Source: Corynebacterium sp. HMSC04H06
GTDB lineage: Bacteria; Actinomycetota; Actinomycetes; Mycobacteriales; Mycobacteriaceae
Length of the DNA stretch: 64,000 bases
Direction of reading: 5' to 3'
Assembly (NCBI RefSeq): GCF_001815935.1
Contig: NZ_KV823406.1
Span: 87,100 to 151,099, forward strand
How positions within the stretch are numbered: the stretch's first letter is position 1; each line of letters opens with the position of its first letter. Both the position numbers and the translations under genes were made by a program. This document shows, in pieces, positions 34,658-43,044 of this stretch. The notes beneath the pieces are model-generated. The model worked only from the letters and a program-made list of their open reading frames with translations, made no database searches and was not told where the DNA came from.

Positions 34658-35856
34658 AGAGTGAGATGAAGCGCTTGGCACCCCTGTGGAAATTCGCGGA
34701 GGTATCACCGCCCACGCCGGAGTTCGCAAGCCTCACACGCAACGCTGAAGTGTCCTTTATCCCCCTTGAAGACGTTTGGCCGACGTACGCAGCCAACGAC
34801 TTTCAAATCGTCAACTGGGAGACTCGTCTGACGGGGTATACGCCGTTTAGGCGCGGAGACCTCCTATTGCCTAAGGTCACACCGACGGTGACACACGGTC
34901 GAACCATGATTGCCGACATCACCACCAACCTGGGTGTTGCTTCCACTGAGGTCTATACCGTTCGTGCTCGTCCTAGCACTGACCCCCGCTGGCTAGCTTA
35001 CCTGCTTGTAGGGACTGAATTTCTGGGTTTCGCAGGGGCTTCTGTACAAGGCACCGGAGGTTTGAAACGTATAAGCACACAGTTCGTGGAGTCTTATCCA
35101 CTTCCCAATTCCACGCCAGACGAACAGCGCGCCATCGCTAACTACCTAGACCGCGAGACCGCCGAGATCGACGGCATGCGCGCCGATTTGGATAAGTTGG
35201 AGCGGCTGCTGACGGAGCGACGCAATAGTGCCATCGTCTCAATGGTTAGTGGAGAAAAAGTAGAAGGCGAAAGTGACCCTTTTCGGTGCTATCCCAAAAT
35301 TAAACTAGATCGAGTCGCTTCTGCGTACCAGCCTAAAACTATCTCCCAAGAGGAAATGCGCAGCGATGGGCAATTCCCTGTTTATGGTGCAAATGGCGTA
35401 ATTGGGCATTATCAATTTTACAACCATGAGGATTCCGAGATTACTGTAGCCTGTCGTGGCGCGACCTGTGGTGCTGTTAATATAACGCCGCCATTCTCTT
35501 GGATCACGGGTAATGCAATGGTAATAAAGCCTAGAACTCAGTACATTAATAAAATGTTTATGCGTTTTGCGCTTGAAGTCTCCGACTATGAATTAATCGT
35601 CTCCGGCAGTGCTCAACCTCAAATAACGAGAGAGACTTTATACAAACTTGAAATTCCCCTGCCACCCCTCGCCGAACAGCGCCGCATCGCCGACGAGATC
35701 GACCGTGAAACCGCTGAGATTGATTCGATGTTGGAAGATATTACGAAGCTGCGGGACTTGCTGGCGGAGCGCCGCGCGGCAGTGATTTCGGCGGCGGTGA
35801 CTGGACAGATTGATATTCCTGCTTCACTCGACGACAAGGACGAACCTCATGCCTAA
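34654..35856 (+). CDS. hsdS: Type I restriction specificity subunit
   Basis: 400 residues from GTG 34654 (ATG 34666 also possible). Two target-recognition domains, about 1-150 and 205-335, are each followed by a conserved helical spacer: YLDRETAEIDGMRADL near 165 and EIDRETAEIDSMLEDI near 350, the repeats that set the spacing between half-sites. The second recognition domain is visibly more AT-rich (about 35240-35660) and uses codons unlike hsdM and hsdR, as expected if it was exchanged by recombination. The end overlaps the start of hsdR. Confidence 0.94.
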   Translation: MKSEMKRLAPLWKFAEVSPPTPEFASLTRNAEVSFIPLEDVWPTYAANDFQIVNWETRLTGYTPFRRGDLLLPKVTPTVTHGRTMIADITTNLGVASTEVYTVRARPSTDPRWLAYLLVGTEFLGFAGASVQGTGGLKRISTQFVESYPLPNSTPDEQRAIANYLDRETAEIDGMRADLDKLERLLTERRNSAIVSMVSGEKVEGESDPFRCYPKIKLDRVASAYQPKTISQEEMRSDGQFPVYGANGVIGHYQFYNHEDSEITVACRGATCGAVNITPPFSWITGNAMVIKPRTQYINKMFMRFALEVSDYELIVSGSAQPQITRETLYKLEIPLPPLAEQRRIADEIDRETAEIDSMLEDITKLRDLLAERRAAVISAAVTGQIDIPASLDDKDEPHA

Positions 35857-35986
35857 ACGTGACATTATGCGCGAAGAGCGCCTGGAAGAGACCATCTGCG
35901 AGTCGTTGCAATCCAGCGGCTGGATTTATGAACCGGGAATGAAGGACACTAGCTGGGATGCACGCCTGGGGCTGTTCCCCGGCTGA
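35849..35986 (+). pseudogene. Detached N-terminal segment of HsdR
   Basis: 45-residue frame from ATG 35849, overlapping the hsdS stop, reading MPKRDIMREERLEETICESL and continuing to ...SWDARLGLFPG before a TGA. Deleting one C of CCCC (35977-35980) would join it as GLFPADVLHWL to the long frame. It is the natural start of HsdR. Confidence 0.75.
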
Positions 35987-38933
35987 TGTGTTGCACTGGC
36001 TTTCTACCCAGTACCCAGAGGACTACGCCAAAGCCGTACCGCAGGATGCCCCTGAAGCAACGCGGGAGAATGCGGAGAGGTTGCTGCTGGAGTACGTCGC
36101 CAAGCGGCTCGAATCCGCAACGCGCAAGGACGCACAGACCGGACGCATCCGTGGCGGCCTGCTGGGTACTCTGCGCGAGGGCTTCAAGTACGCGCAGCCT
36201 AACGCGCGCTCAGCCACCTTTGGCCCCATGGTGGCGTTCCCACCAGCTAATCCGCTCAGTGTGTCTGCTGCCAAGCGAGCACAGGACAACCGCCTGCGCA
36301 TTATCCGCCAGGTTCACTTTGACACTACCAGCGGCGAGACACTGGATCTCGTTGCCACGGTTAACGGCATTCCGGTAGCCACGTTTGAGTTGAAGACGGA
36401 CAACACGCAGTCAGTGGCTCATGCGATAAAGCAGTACCGCAAGGATCGTGTGCCGTCAAAGAATCGCCGCGTACTCCTGCCGGGGCGCGCACTGGTTCAC
36501 TTCGCAGTGTCGAATGACGAGGTGTACATGACCACCGCGCTTCACGGCAACGAGACGAGGTTCCTGCCGTTTAATCAGGGACATGACGGCGCAGGCGGAA
36601 ACCCGCCGATTGCGGATAAGTCAGCTACGTCCTACTTGTGGGAGCAGGTGTTGCAGCCGAGGCTACTGCTGCGCATCTTGAGCGACTTCGCGGTATGGGA
36701 GCCGAATTCCACGTCCAAGCGCGGTGCGAAAGGTACCTTGATTTTCCCGCGCTTCCACCAGCTGCGCGCGGTGGAGAAAGTCACCACCGATGTCGCCGAG
36801 CGTGGCGCTGGCGGGCGCTACCTCATCGAGCACTCCGCAGGCTCAGGCAAGACAAAGACCATTGCGTGGCTTGCGCACCGCCTAATTAGGCAGGTGGCCG
36901 AGGACGGCACCAAGACCTTTGATTCCGTCATCGTGGTCACCGACCGCACAGCACTCGACACCAACATTCGCCAGGACATGCAGGCACTAGCGGCATCGCG
37001 CGGACTGGTGGTCTCGGTCGGTGAAAACTCTGGTGCTAAGTCGCCACAGCTGCGCGAAGCACTGGTAGAGGGCGGGCACATCATCACCTGTACGTTACAG
37101 ACCTTCCCGTACGTGCTCTCACTGCTCGATGATGATCCGGATATTCAGGGCCGCAACTGGTGCGTGATTGCAGATGAAGCGCACTCTTCACAGACTGGTT
37201 CCTCCGCCTCGGCGCTGCGCGAGCTTCTCGCTGAGGTTGAGCTAGATGATTCGGAGGACTACACCGCTGATGACCTGCTAGAGCTGCGCCAGGAAGCAGT
37301 CGCTACCGCATCAAACATGACTTTTGTAGCGCTCACGGCCACGCCGAAGGGCAAGACCCTTAGGCTGTTCGGCACCCAGACCCCGGACGGCCACTACATC
37401 GCCTTCGACACGTACCCGATGGGTCAGGCCATTGCCGAGGGCTTCATCATGGACGTGCTTACCAACTACTCCACCTACACCATGTGGGCGGAAGTCCGCG
37501 ACGAGTTGGGACGAACCGAAGAGGTAGATCAGTCCGAAGCAGTCTCCGACATGGTGCGTTTTGTCCGCCTGCACCCGACCTCCATTGCACAAAAAGTTGA
37601 GGTCGTTGTAGAGCACTACCGCCGCAACGTGGCCCACCACCTCGACGGCCAGGCACGTGCCATGGTGGTGACCTCCTCGCGCAAGGCAGCAGTGCACTGG
37701 GCGCGTGAGATGAACCGCTACATCAGCGAAAAAGGCTACGAGTTTCACTCGCTCGTGGCGTTCTCCGACGCGGTGCGTATGGAGGACGAAGCAGAGCCGG
37801 TCACCGAAGTCAGCATGAACGGCGAATCCGATGTAGAGCGCGCCTTCAAAGACGACGATCAGGACTACCGCGTGCTCATTGTGGCTAACAAGTTCCAGAC
37901 CGGATTTAACGAGCCGCGACTGTGCGCGATGTATGTGGACAAGCACCTCTCTGGTGTCGCAACGGTGCAAACACTCTCACGCCTGAACCGAATTTATCCG
38001 AAGAAGCCTGCCCCGATGGTGGTCGATTTCGTCAATGATCCCAAACTCATTGAGGCTGATTTCAAGCGCTACTACCAGGGCGCGGTAATTGACACCGACA
38101 TTGACCCTAATTCCCTGCACACGCTAGCAGATGAACTCGATACCGCGGGGTACTACGACTCCGACGAGATGAATAAGGTTGCCGAAGCCTACATGCCAGG
38201 CGAGGACTCAGAAAATCTGCGCGGTGCGGCCAATACGATTCTTGACCGCTGGCGCTCAGACCGAAACTCCACCGATAAGGACACCCGCGAGCGCGCCAAA
38301 GATTTCAGGGCACACGTCCTCAAATATCGGCACGCCTACGAGTTCCTCTCCCAGATCATTGCCTACGCCGATGGTGACGTGTCACGCCGCGCCATGTTGT
38401 GTAGCGTGCTGGAGCCGAACCTGCACATCACCGAGCTCGACGACGATGAAGACTTCCTGACAGGTGTCACCCTAGCCGGTGTCGCCATTGCCCAGAGCGG
38501 CGTAGAGGAAGACTATAGCGTGAGGAACAGTGAACTAGAACCGTTGAATGTCCCTGAGTTCACGGTTCGTCTTGGTGAGCCGAAAACCCCACTACGCGCG
38601 GCTTTTGACGAAGCCGTTGAAAAAGTCAACGACATCTTCTCCATGGCAGGTGTAGATGTCAACAGTGATGAAACCGCGCAGATGATTGTTGCTGCCTGGG
38701 GAACATTGTCCTCCAGTCCAGTAGCGGTGCGTCTGGGCAAAGAGAACAACCGCGAGCAGCTCAAACGCTCGCGCAAGTTCCAGCAGGAAGCCACCAGCGC
38801 CATCTTCGACGGCATCGAACAACGCAAACAGCGCGACGCGCTGCTTACCACCGACCGCGACGTGCTACGCAACGTGATTTCCACCTTGGCTGAAATCATG
38901 GCCGCGGCGAATGAGACTGGCGAGTTGGAGTAG
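35958..38933 (+). CDS. hsdR: Type I restriction endonuclease subunit, 5'-frameshifted
   Basis: 991 residues in the long frame. The nuclease domain has VATFELKTDN (ExK at about Glu144), the motor has HSAGSGKTKT (about 292), VVTDRTALDTN, ADEAHSSQ and the later TGFNEPRL and LSRLNR helicase motifs. The first 36-44 residues of the family protein are in another frame at 35849-35986. An internal ATG at 35958 with GAAGGA 11 bases ahead could still start a slightly shortened enzyme, so loss of function is not certain. Followed by a terminator at 39079. Confidence 0.9.
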   Translation: MHAWGCSPADVLHWLSTQYPEDYAKAVPQDAPEATRENAERLLLEYVAKRLESATRKDAQTGRIRGGLLGTLREGFKYAQPNARSATFGPMVAFPPANPLSVSAAKRAQDNRLRIIRQVHFDTTSGETLDLVATVNGIPVATFELKTDNTQSVAHAIKQYRKDRVPSKNRRVLLPGRALVHFAVSNDEVYMTTALHGNETRFLPFNQGHDGAGGNPPIADKSATSYLWEQVLQPRLLLRILSDFAVWEPNSTSKRGAKGTLIFPRFHQLRAVEKVTTDVAERGAGGRYLIEHSAGSGKTKTIAWLAHRLIRQVAEDGTKTFDSVIVVTDRTALDTNIRQDMQALAASRGLVVSVGENSGAKSPQLREALVEGGHIITCTLQTFPYVLSLLDDDPDIQGRNWCVIADEAHSSQTGSSASALRELLAEVELDDSEDYTADDLLELRQEAVATASNMTFVALTATPKGKTLRLFGTQTPDGHYIAFDTYPMGQAIAEGFIMDVLTNYSTYTMWAEVRDELGRTEEVDQSEAVSDMVRFVRLHPTSIAQKVEVVVEHYRRNVAHHLDGQARAMVVTSSRKAAVHWAREMNRYISEKGYEFHSLVAFSDAVRMEDEAEPVTEVSMNGESDVERAFKDDDQDYRVLIVANKFQTGFNEPRLCAMYVDKHLSGVATVQTLSRLNRIYPKKPAPMVVDFVNDPKLIEADFKRYYQGAVIDTDIDPNSLHTLADELDTAGYYDSDEMNKVAEAYMPGEDSENLRGAANTILDRWRSDRNSTDKDTRERAKDFRAHVLKYRHAYEFLSQIIAYADGDVSRRAMLCSVLEPNLHITELDDDEDFLTGVTLAGVAIAQSGVEEDYSVRNSELEPLNVPEFTVRLGEPKTPLRAAFDEAVEKVNDIFSMAGVDVNSDETAQMIVAAWGTLSSSPVAVRLGKENNREQLKRSRKFQQEATSAIFDGIEQRKQRDALLTTDRDVLRNVISTLAEIMAAANETGELE

Positions 38934-39197
38934 GACAGAGGACTAACCTCCTGCCATCAACCCGCCTCCGACACCGACGCGGCCCATCAATCGACGGAAC
39001 CGGCCACGGAAACTGGCGGAAACCATCGCTGTGGTGCGGGTCCTTGCTGGTGGGTGGGTAGTTTCGCGAAAGACTCTCGGCCCGTGCTTCGGCACGGGCC
39101 TTTTCATTCCCACTGCCGCCACCGCCCCATTTTCAGGGCGCTTCGCGGCCGAGTCGCCGCAACGGGGCCGCCAGGGCCGGTTAGAATAGCCGTCATT
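38934..39197. other. Intergenic stretch after hsdR
   Basis: 264 bases with a terminator at 39079-39104 and, near the next gene, TAGAAT (39182-39187), a good -10 box 10 bases before ATG 39198. No copy of the tRNA-Pro 3' end is visible. Confidence 0.5.
39079..39104 (+). terminator. Terminator after the hsd operon
   Basis: Perfect 9-base stem GGCCCGTGC / GCACGGGCC with a TTCG tetraloop and a TTTT tail. Confidence 0.85.
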
Positions 39198-40922
39198 ATG
39201 CGTACTCGCCGCCACCAGCTGTTGCCCCTGCTGGCTATTGGGATCATCGGTTGGCTAGTGCGCATGGGGGTTGCCGCCCGCGGTTGGTTCTACTGGGATG
39301 ACTTCATCCTTATGGCCCAGGCCCCGGAGACAGCGCTGATGGCCCCGCACGACGGACACCTCATGCCGGCCGCCCGAGGAATCATGCGGCTGGTGGCGGG
39401 CGCCGGCGACCTCAATTGGGCCGCCGCGCTGTGCGTGCTGGGCCTGCTCAATGCCGTGGCTATCGCTGCGGTGGCATTCCTCGCTCACCGCCTACGGGGC
39501 GGCTGGCCGGTGCTGCTGGCCTTCGCCCTGTACTGCCTGTCACCGCTGAACCTACCAGCCACCAGTTGGCTCTCAGCCGCAATCAACCTGCTCCCGCTGG
39601 AAGGCGCCATGGCCACGGCGACCGCCTGCGTGCTCGGTGGAGCCCGCGTGGTTCGAGCCCGCAGCAATGACCGTCCGAGGACGCACGTGGCCGGGTGGGG
39701 CGCCGCACTCTGCGTGCTGGTGGGTTGCCTGTTCAGCGAGCGCATGCTGCTGGCCCTGCCCTTCCTCGCTTTCTGCTGGTTCCTCCTGGGGTGCCGGCGC
39801 AGCATCTTCCCCTCCCTCGGGGTGGCCGTGGTCTGGGCGGGTATCTACATCCTCGCGGTCGACCTCCCCCGCGCGGAAAGCCTGGGGCTTGCAGGGACCT
39901 TAAGGCACGGTTTCCTACAGGGCTTCCTGCTGGCCGCGGCCGGCGGCCCATTGGGGTGGGACAGGTGGCACCCGGGCCCTCCCTTTGCCACCCCGGTTAC
40001 CGCCATGGTGGTAGTCGGTGTGTTCGTCGCGGCCGCCATCGTGGTACTAAGCGCACGCAACCGCCGCGGCCTAGCAGGTTTTCTCACCTGCGCAGCTTAC
40101 GTGGCCGCCTGTCTACTCGCGGTCAGCCTGGGCCGGGGCGGCCAGGACACGGCCTTCGAGATCGTGCAGACGCTGCGCCACTTCTCCGAGGTCAGCGTGC
40201 TGCTGGTTATCGCCACGGCACTCGCCTTCCGCGGCCTGGACTCCACCACCTGGCCGGGTAGAATCCTTTTCGCCCTGGGCGCGGTGATTGGCGCCTTGAG
40301 CATCGCTAGCACTCTCAGCTATTCAGCGTCCTGGGCCGAACAGCCGGCCCGCGAGTATTTCCGGACCCTTAACGGCCAGCTCGCCGCGCGGGAGACTCCC
40401 CAGCTGGACCAGGAGATCGACACCCAGGTCCTGCTGCCAGTCGCCTACCCCGACAACCGGCTGAGCAAGATCCTGCCGGATGCGCCCGTCGCCGCCTGGA
40501 CCGAGCACCCGGGCATCGTAGGCGGCGACGGCCGAATCCGCGCGGCCGACCTCCACCCCGCCCGCAGCACCATCCAGGCCGCGGCCGAACGCGATACCAA
40601 GCCTAGCTCCGGAACCGGAGCCGCCGGCATCGAGCAGTGCGGGCAAGAAATTGGAGCTGGCCAGGAACAAACCCTGCGCTTGGACGGCCCATTGTTGGAG
40701 CGCGAGTGGGTGGTGGAGCTCAACTACCTGGCCGGCGCGGAGGCAACGGCGGGGATCAGCCTAGACGGCGAGCGCACCGAGGTGCCCCTGCGCGCCGGGC
40801 TCAACCAAGTCTTCGTCCAAGTCACCGGCGGCGGGACCGAGCTCACCGTCGCTCTGCCCGAGGCAGCCTCCCCCATCTGCGTGCAGACCAGTCGCGTGGG
40901 CACGCTCTGGCCAGCGGGCTAG
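39198..40922 (+). CDS. Polytopic membrane protein, GT-C glycosyltransferase-like
   Basis: 574 residues from ATG 39198. About ten hydrophobic segments fill residues 8-410, and the last 160 residues form a soluble, probably extracytoplasmic domain rich in beta strands. The first external loop begins GWFYWDDFILMA; paired acidic residues after the first helix are a hallmark of GT-C enzymes that use polyprenyl-phosphate sugars. No close family was recognised, so enzymatic function is inference. Promoter-like TAGAAT lies just upstream. Stands alone downstream of the hsd operon. Confidence 0.7.
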   Translation: MRTRRHQLLPLLAIGIIGWLVRMGVAARGWFYWDDFILMAQAPETALMAPHDGHLMPAARGIMRLVAGAGDLNWAAALCVLGLLNAVAIAAVAFLAHRLRGGWPVLLAFALYCLSPLNLPATSWLSAAINLLPLEGAMATATACVLGGARVVRARSNDRPRTHVAGWGAALCVLVGCLFSERMLLALPFLAFCWFLLGCRRSIFPSLGVAVVWAGIYILAVDLPRAESLGLAGTLRHGFLQGFLLAAAGGPLGWDRWHPGPPFATPVTAMVVVGVFVAAAIVVLSARNRRGLAGFLTCAAYVAACLLAVSLGRGGQDTAFEIVQTLRHFSEVSVLLVIATALAFRGLDSTTWPGRILFALGAVIGALSIASTLSYSASWAEQPAREYFRTLNGQLAARETPQLDQEIDTQVLLPVAYPDNRLSKILPDAPVAAWTEHPGIVGGDGRIRAADLHPARSTIQAAAERDTKPSSGTGAAGIEQCGQEIGAGQEQTLRLDGPLLEREWVVELNYLAGAEATAGISLDGERTEVPLRAGLNQVFVQVTGGGTELTVALPEAASPICVQTSRVGTLWPAG

Positions 40923-40925
40923 CAC

Positions 40926-41042
40926 CTAGTGGTGCCGGTAGCGTGCGTTTTCCGGGACATCAAGGCCGATGGATTTCACCACGCCGATGAGCGCCAGGTC
41001 CATGATGTGGCTGGAAGAACGGAGCTTCTCCTCCTGAGACAT
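40926..41042 (-). CDS. Small hypothetical protein, 38 residues
   Basis: ATG 41042 (or GTG 41048) to a TAG at 40926, reading MSQEEKLRSSSHIMDLALIG and ending YRHH. Composition is protein-like with a central hydrophobic helix, but no clear ribosome site precedes it. Convergent with the membrane protein gene. Confidence 0.4.
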   Translation of the reverse strand: MSQEEKLRSSSHIMDLALIGVVKSIGLDVPENARYRHH

Positions 41043-41131
41043 AGCCACAGTCGCTGGCCGAGCGGTTAAATCCACGGGCATACCCTAGAATTGGCCAAAA
41101 GTAGCACAGTTAACATCTCGCTTAAGCATGC

Positions 41132-41168
41132 AAAAACCGCCGTGACCAAAGCGTTGCCACGGCGGTTT
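41132..41168 (-). terminator. Terminator of the antitoxin-like gene
   Basis: On the minus strand AAACCGCCGTGGC pairs with CACGGCGGTTT across a short loop, followed by TTTGC. Lies just past the stop at 41184. Confidence 0.8.
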
Positions 41169-41183
41169 AAGGTGCTAGACGAT

Positions 41184-41387
41184 TTACTTCTCGTCCTCGC
41201 CCTTGTTCTCGTCGTTGCCGGTGCCCAGGCGGTCCTCGACCTTGCCGCGGACGTCGGAGATCTGGTCGGACTTGTCCTCGCCCAGCTTGTCCTTGGCGAA
41301 GTCCTCAGCCTTGTCCAGGCCCTGAGAGGTGGCTTCCTTGCCCTTGTCAGAGTTCAGTGCGTCCTTAGCCTTGTCCATCAAACCCAT
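41184..41387 (-). CDS. Rv0909/MT0933-type antitoxin-like protein
   Basis: 67 residues, highly charged, no hydrophobic core: MGLMDKAKDALNSDKGKEAT, then repeated Lys/Asp/Glu helices and an acidic end. It matches the length and N-terminal MGLxDKxK pattern of the MT0933 antitoxin family and also resembles small CsbD-like stress proteins. No toxin gene is adjacent, so a toxin-antitoxin role is not supported here. AGGAG ribosome site 8 bases before ATG 41387. Confidence 0.75.
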   Translation of the reverse strand: MGLMDKAKDALNSDKGKEATSQGLDKAEDFAKDKLGEDKSDQISDVRGKVEDRLGTGNDENKGEDEK

Positions 41388-41735
41388 TGTCTTTACTCCT
41401 AATAGTCTCGAGTATCTTGACTGCTTAAATCTTCACTTATCTGGACCGTTTGACCGGCCGCTACCGATCGTACCGACTTCCTTGCCACTCACCCACCGCG
41501 CGAGCGCAACAATTTGATAACCACCCGCCCTACAGTCGGAACTGTCCCAGCCTAGGGACACCCGCCGCGTCGCCGTATCGAGAGGAATTTACCCCCAAAA
41601 GGAGGGGTGAGAATTCTTCTGTTTCCAAAGAGCAAACAGGCCTATTTCCAAGTGTTAGCGTAATCCACAAAGTAGTGGCTCCTACGCTGCTGATGTCGAT
41701 TGCACCGTTTACCTCCCCTACAAGGAGATCTTTTC
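41388..41735 (+). promoter_or_regulatory. Hairpin-rich leader upstream of the SdaC-type transporter
   Basis: 348 bases without a gene. In its second half three hairpins follow each other: ACCCC/GGGGT (41591-41608), CTGTTT/AAACAG (41619-41639) and AGCGTA-CCAC/GTGG-TACGCT (41657-41688). An AAGGAG ribosome site (41721-41726) serves the transporter. A GTG-started frame (41607-41663, 18 residues) overlaps the hairpins, but its AAGGAGG is too close. This looks like a regulated mRNA leader of a type I do not recognise. Confidence 0.4.
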
Positions 41736-42992
41736 ATGACCTCTTCTGCCCCGGCCCAGGCATCCGGCCGGACCGTCAACACTAGCTGGGCTTTTTCACT
41801 CTTCGGCACCGCCGTGGGAGCGGGCATCCTCTTCCTGCCGATTAACGCGGGCAGCTTCGGCTTCTGGCCGTTGCTGATTGCCACCATCTTGATCGCCCCC
41901 ATGACCTACCTGTCCCACCGCGCGCTCGCGCGCATCATGTGCGTCTCCCCGCGCCAGGGCGAGGACATCACGGTCGTCGTCACCGACTACTTCGGCCAGA
42001 AGATCGGTCTGGTCATCTCCGTGCTGTATTTCTTCGCGATCTACCCCATCGTGCTGATTTACGGCGTGTCCATTACCAACACGGTGGACTCCTTCATCGT
42101 CAACCAGTTCAACGGGCCGCACATTAACCGCGCGCTACTGTCCTTCCTTCTCATCGGCGCGATGACCCTGGTCTTCGCCTTCTCCGAGAAGCTGATGCTT
42201 TACTTGACCCAGTTCATCGTCTACCCACTCATCCTGTGCCTGGCGGGCGTGTCCATCTACCTCATCCCGCAGTGGGACCTGCAAAGCTTCATGGAGGTCG
42301 ACTCCGGCAACTCACTGGCGCTCATCGGCGGGATCATCATGATTTTGCCGGTGCTGGTCTTTTCCTTTAACCACTCCCCGGCCATTTCCCAGTTCTCCCT
42401 GGCCATGCAGCGCCAGTGGGGCATCAAGTCGCACGAGAACGCCTCCAAGGTCTTGTTCGCCACCGCGCTGATGCTGACCGTGTTCACCATGTTCTTCGTC
42501 TGGTCCTGCACCCTGGCCCTGGGCGCGGACGGTCTGCAGGAGGCCCGCGAACAAAACATCCCGGTCCTGTCCTACTTGGCGAATATCTCCGGCGTTCCGG
42601 TGTTGGCCTACCTCTCCCCGGTCATCGCCATCCTGGCTATCATCTCTTCCTACTTCGGCCACGTGCTGGGTACCACCGAGGGCGCGCGCTACATCCTCAA
42701 GAAGGTCTCTCCTTCCCTGGCCGAGCGCACCACGCACCAGCAGATCACCAACATCGCCTACGCGCTCATCTTCATCACCACGTGGATTGCCGCCGTCCTG
42801 AACCCGGACATCCTGGGGCTTATCGAGAGCATCGGCGGCCCGTTCATTGCGGCCATCCTCTACCTGATGCCCATCTGGGCCATCTACCGCATCGATGCCC
42901 TCAAGCGCTTCCGCGGCCGCTGGACCAACTGGTTCGTGGTGGTTTTCGGCGTCATCACCATCTCCGCTGCGGTCTGGGGCCTGTTCAACTAA
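41736..42992 (+). CDS. sdaC: Serine/threonine-type amino acid permease, HAAAP family
   Basis: 418 residues from ATG 41736. Eleven hydrophobic segments. The N-terminal helix WAFSLFGTAVGAGILFLPIN is the family hallmark, with the unwound GTAVGAG substrate-binding stretch, and SFNHSPAISQFS in the middle matches SdaC-like proton- or sodium-coupled importers of hydroxy and aromatic amino acids. Length matches E. coli SdaC. Serine as substrate is inferred from similarity. A GC-rich terminator follows. Confidence 0.85.
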   Translation: MTSSAPAQASGRTVNTSWAFSLFGTAVGAGILFLPINAGSFGFWPLLIATILIAPMTYLSHRALARIMCVSPRQGEDITVVVTDYFGQKIGLVISVLYFFAIYPIVLIYGVSITNTVDSFIVNQFNGPHINRALLSFLLIGAMTLVFAFSEKLMLYLTQFIVYPLILCLAGVSIYLIPQWDLQSFMEVDSGNSLALIGGIIMILPVLVFSFNHSPAISQFSLAMQRQWGIKSHENASKVLFATALMLTVFTMFFVWSCTLALGADGLQEAREQNIPVLSYLANISGVPVLAYLSPVIAILAIISSYFGHVLGTTEGARYILKKVSPSLAERTTHQQITNIAYALIFITTWIAAVLNPDILGLIESIGGPFIAAILYLMPIWAIYRIDALKRFRGRWTNWFVVVFGVITISAAVWGLFN

Positions 42993-43010
42993 ACGCGCCC
43001 CACGTGGCAC

Positions 43011-43033
43011 GCCGCGCTAAGAGCGCGGCTTCT
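43011..43033 (+). terminator. Terminator after sdaC
   Basis: Stem GCCGCGCT / AGCGCGGC with loop AAG, followed by TTCT, between two convergent genes. Confidence 0.6.
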
Positions 43034-43044
43034 ACGCTTGGCGG

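Noticed and set aside
35971..35986. Programmed +1 frameshift in hsdR at CCC-C
   Set aside because: No stimulatory element is evident, and a plain one-base insertion or sequencing error explains it more simply; an internal start is also available.
41184..41387. Toxin-antitoxin module
   Set aside because: Only the antitoxin-like member is present; no adjacent toxin gene.
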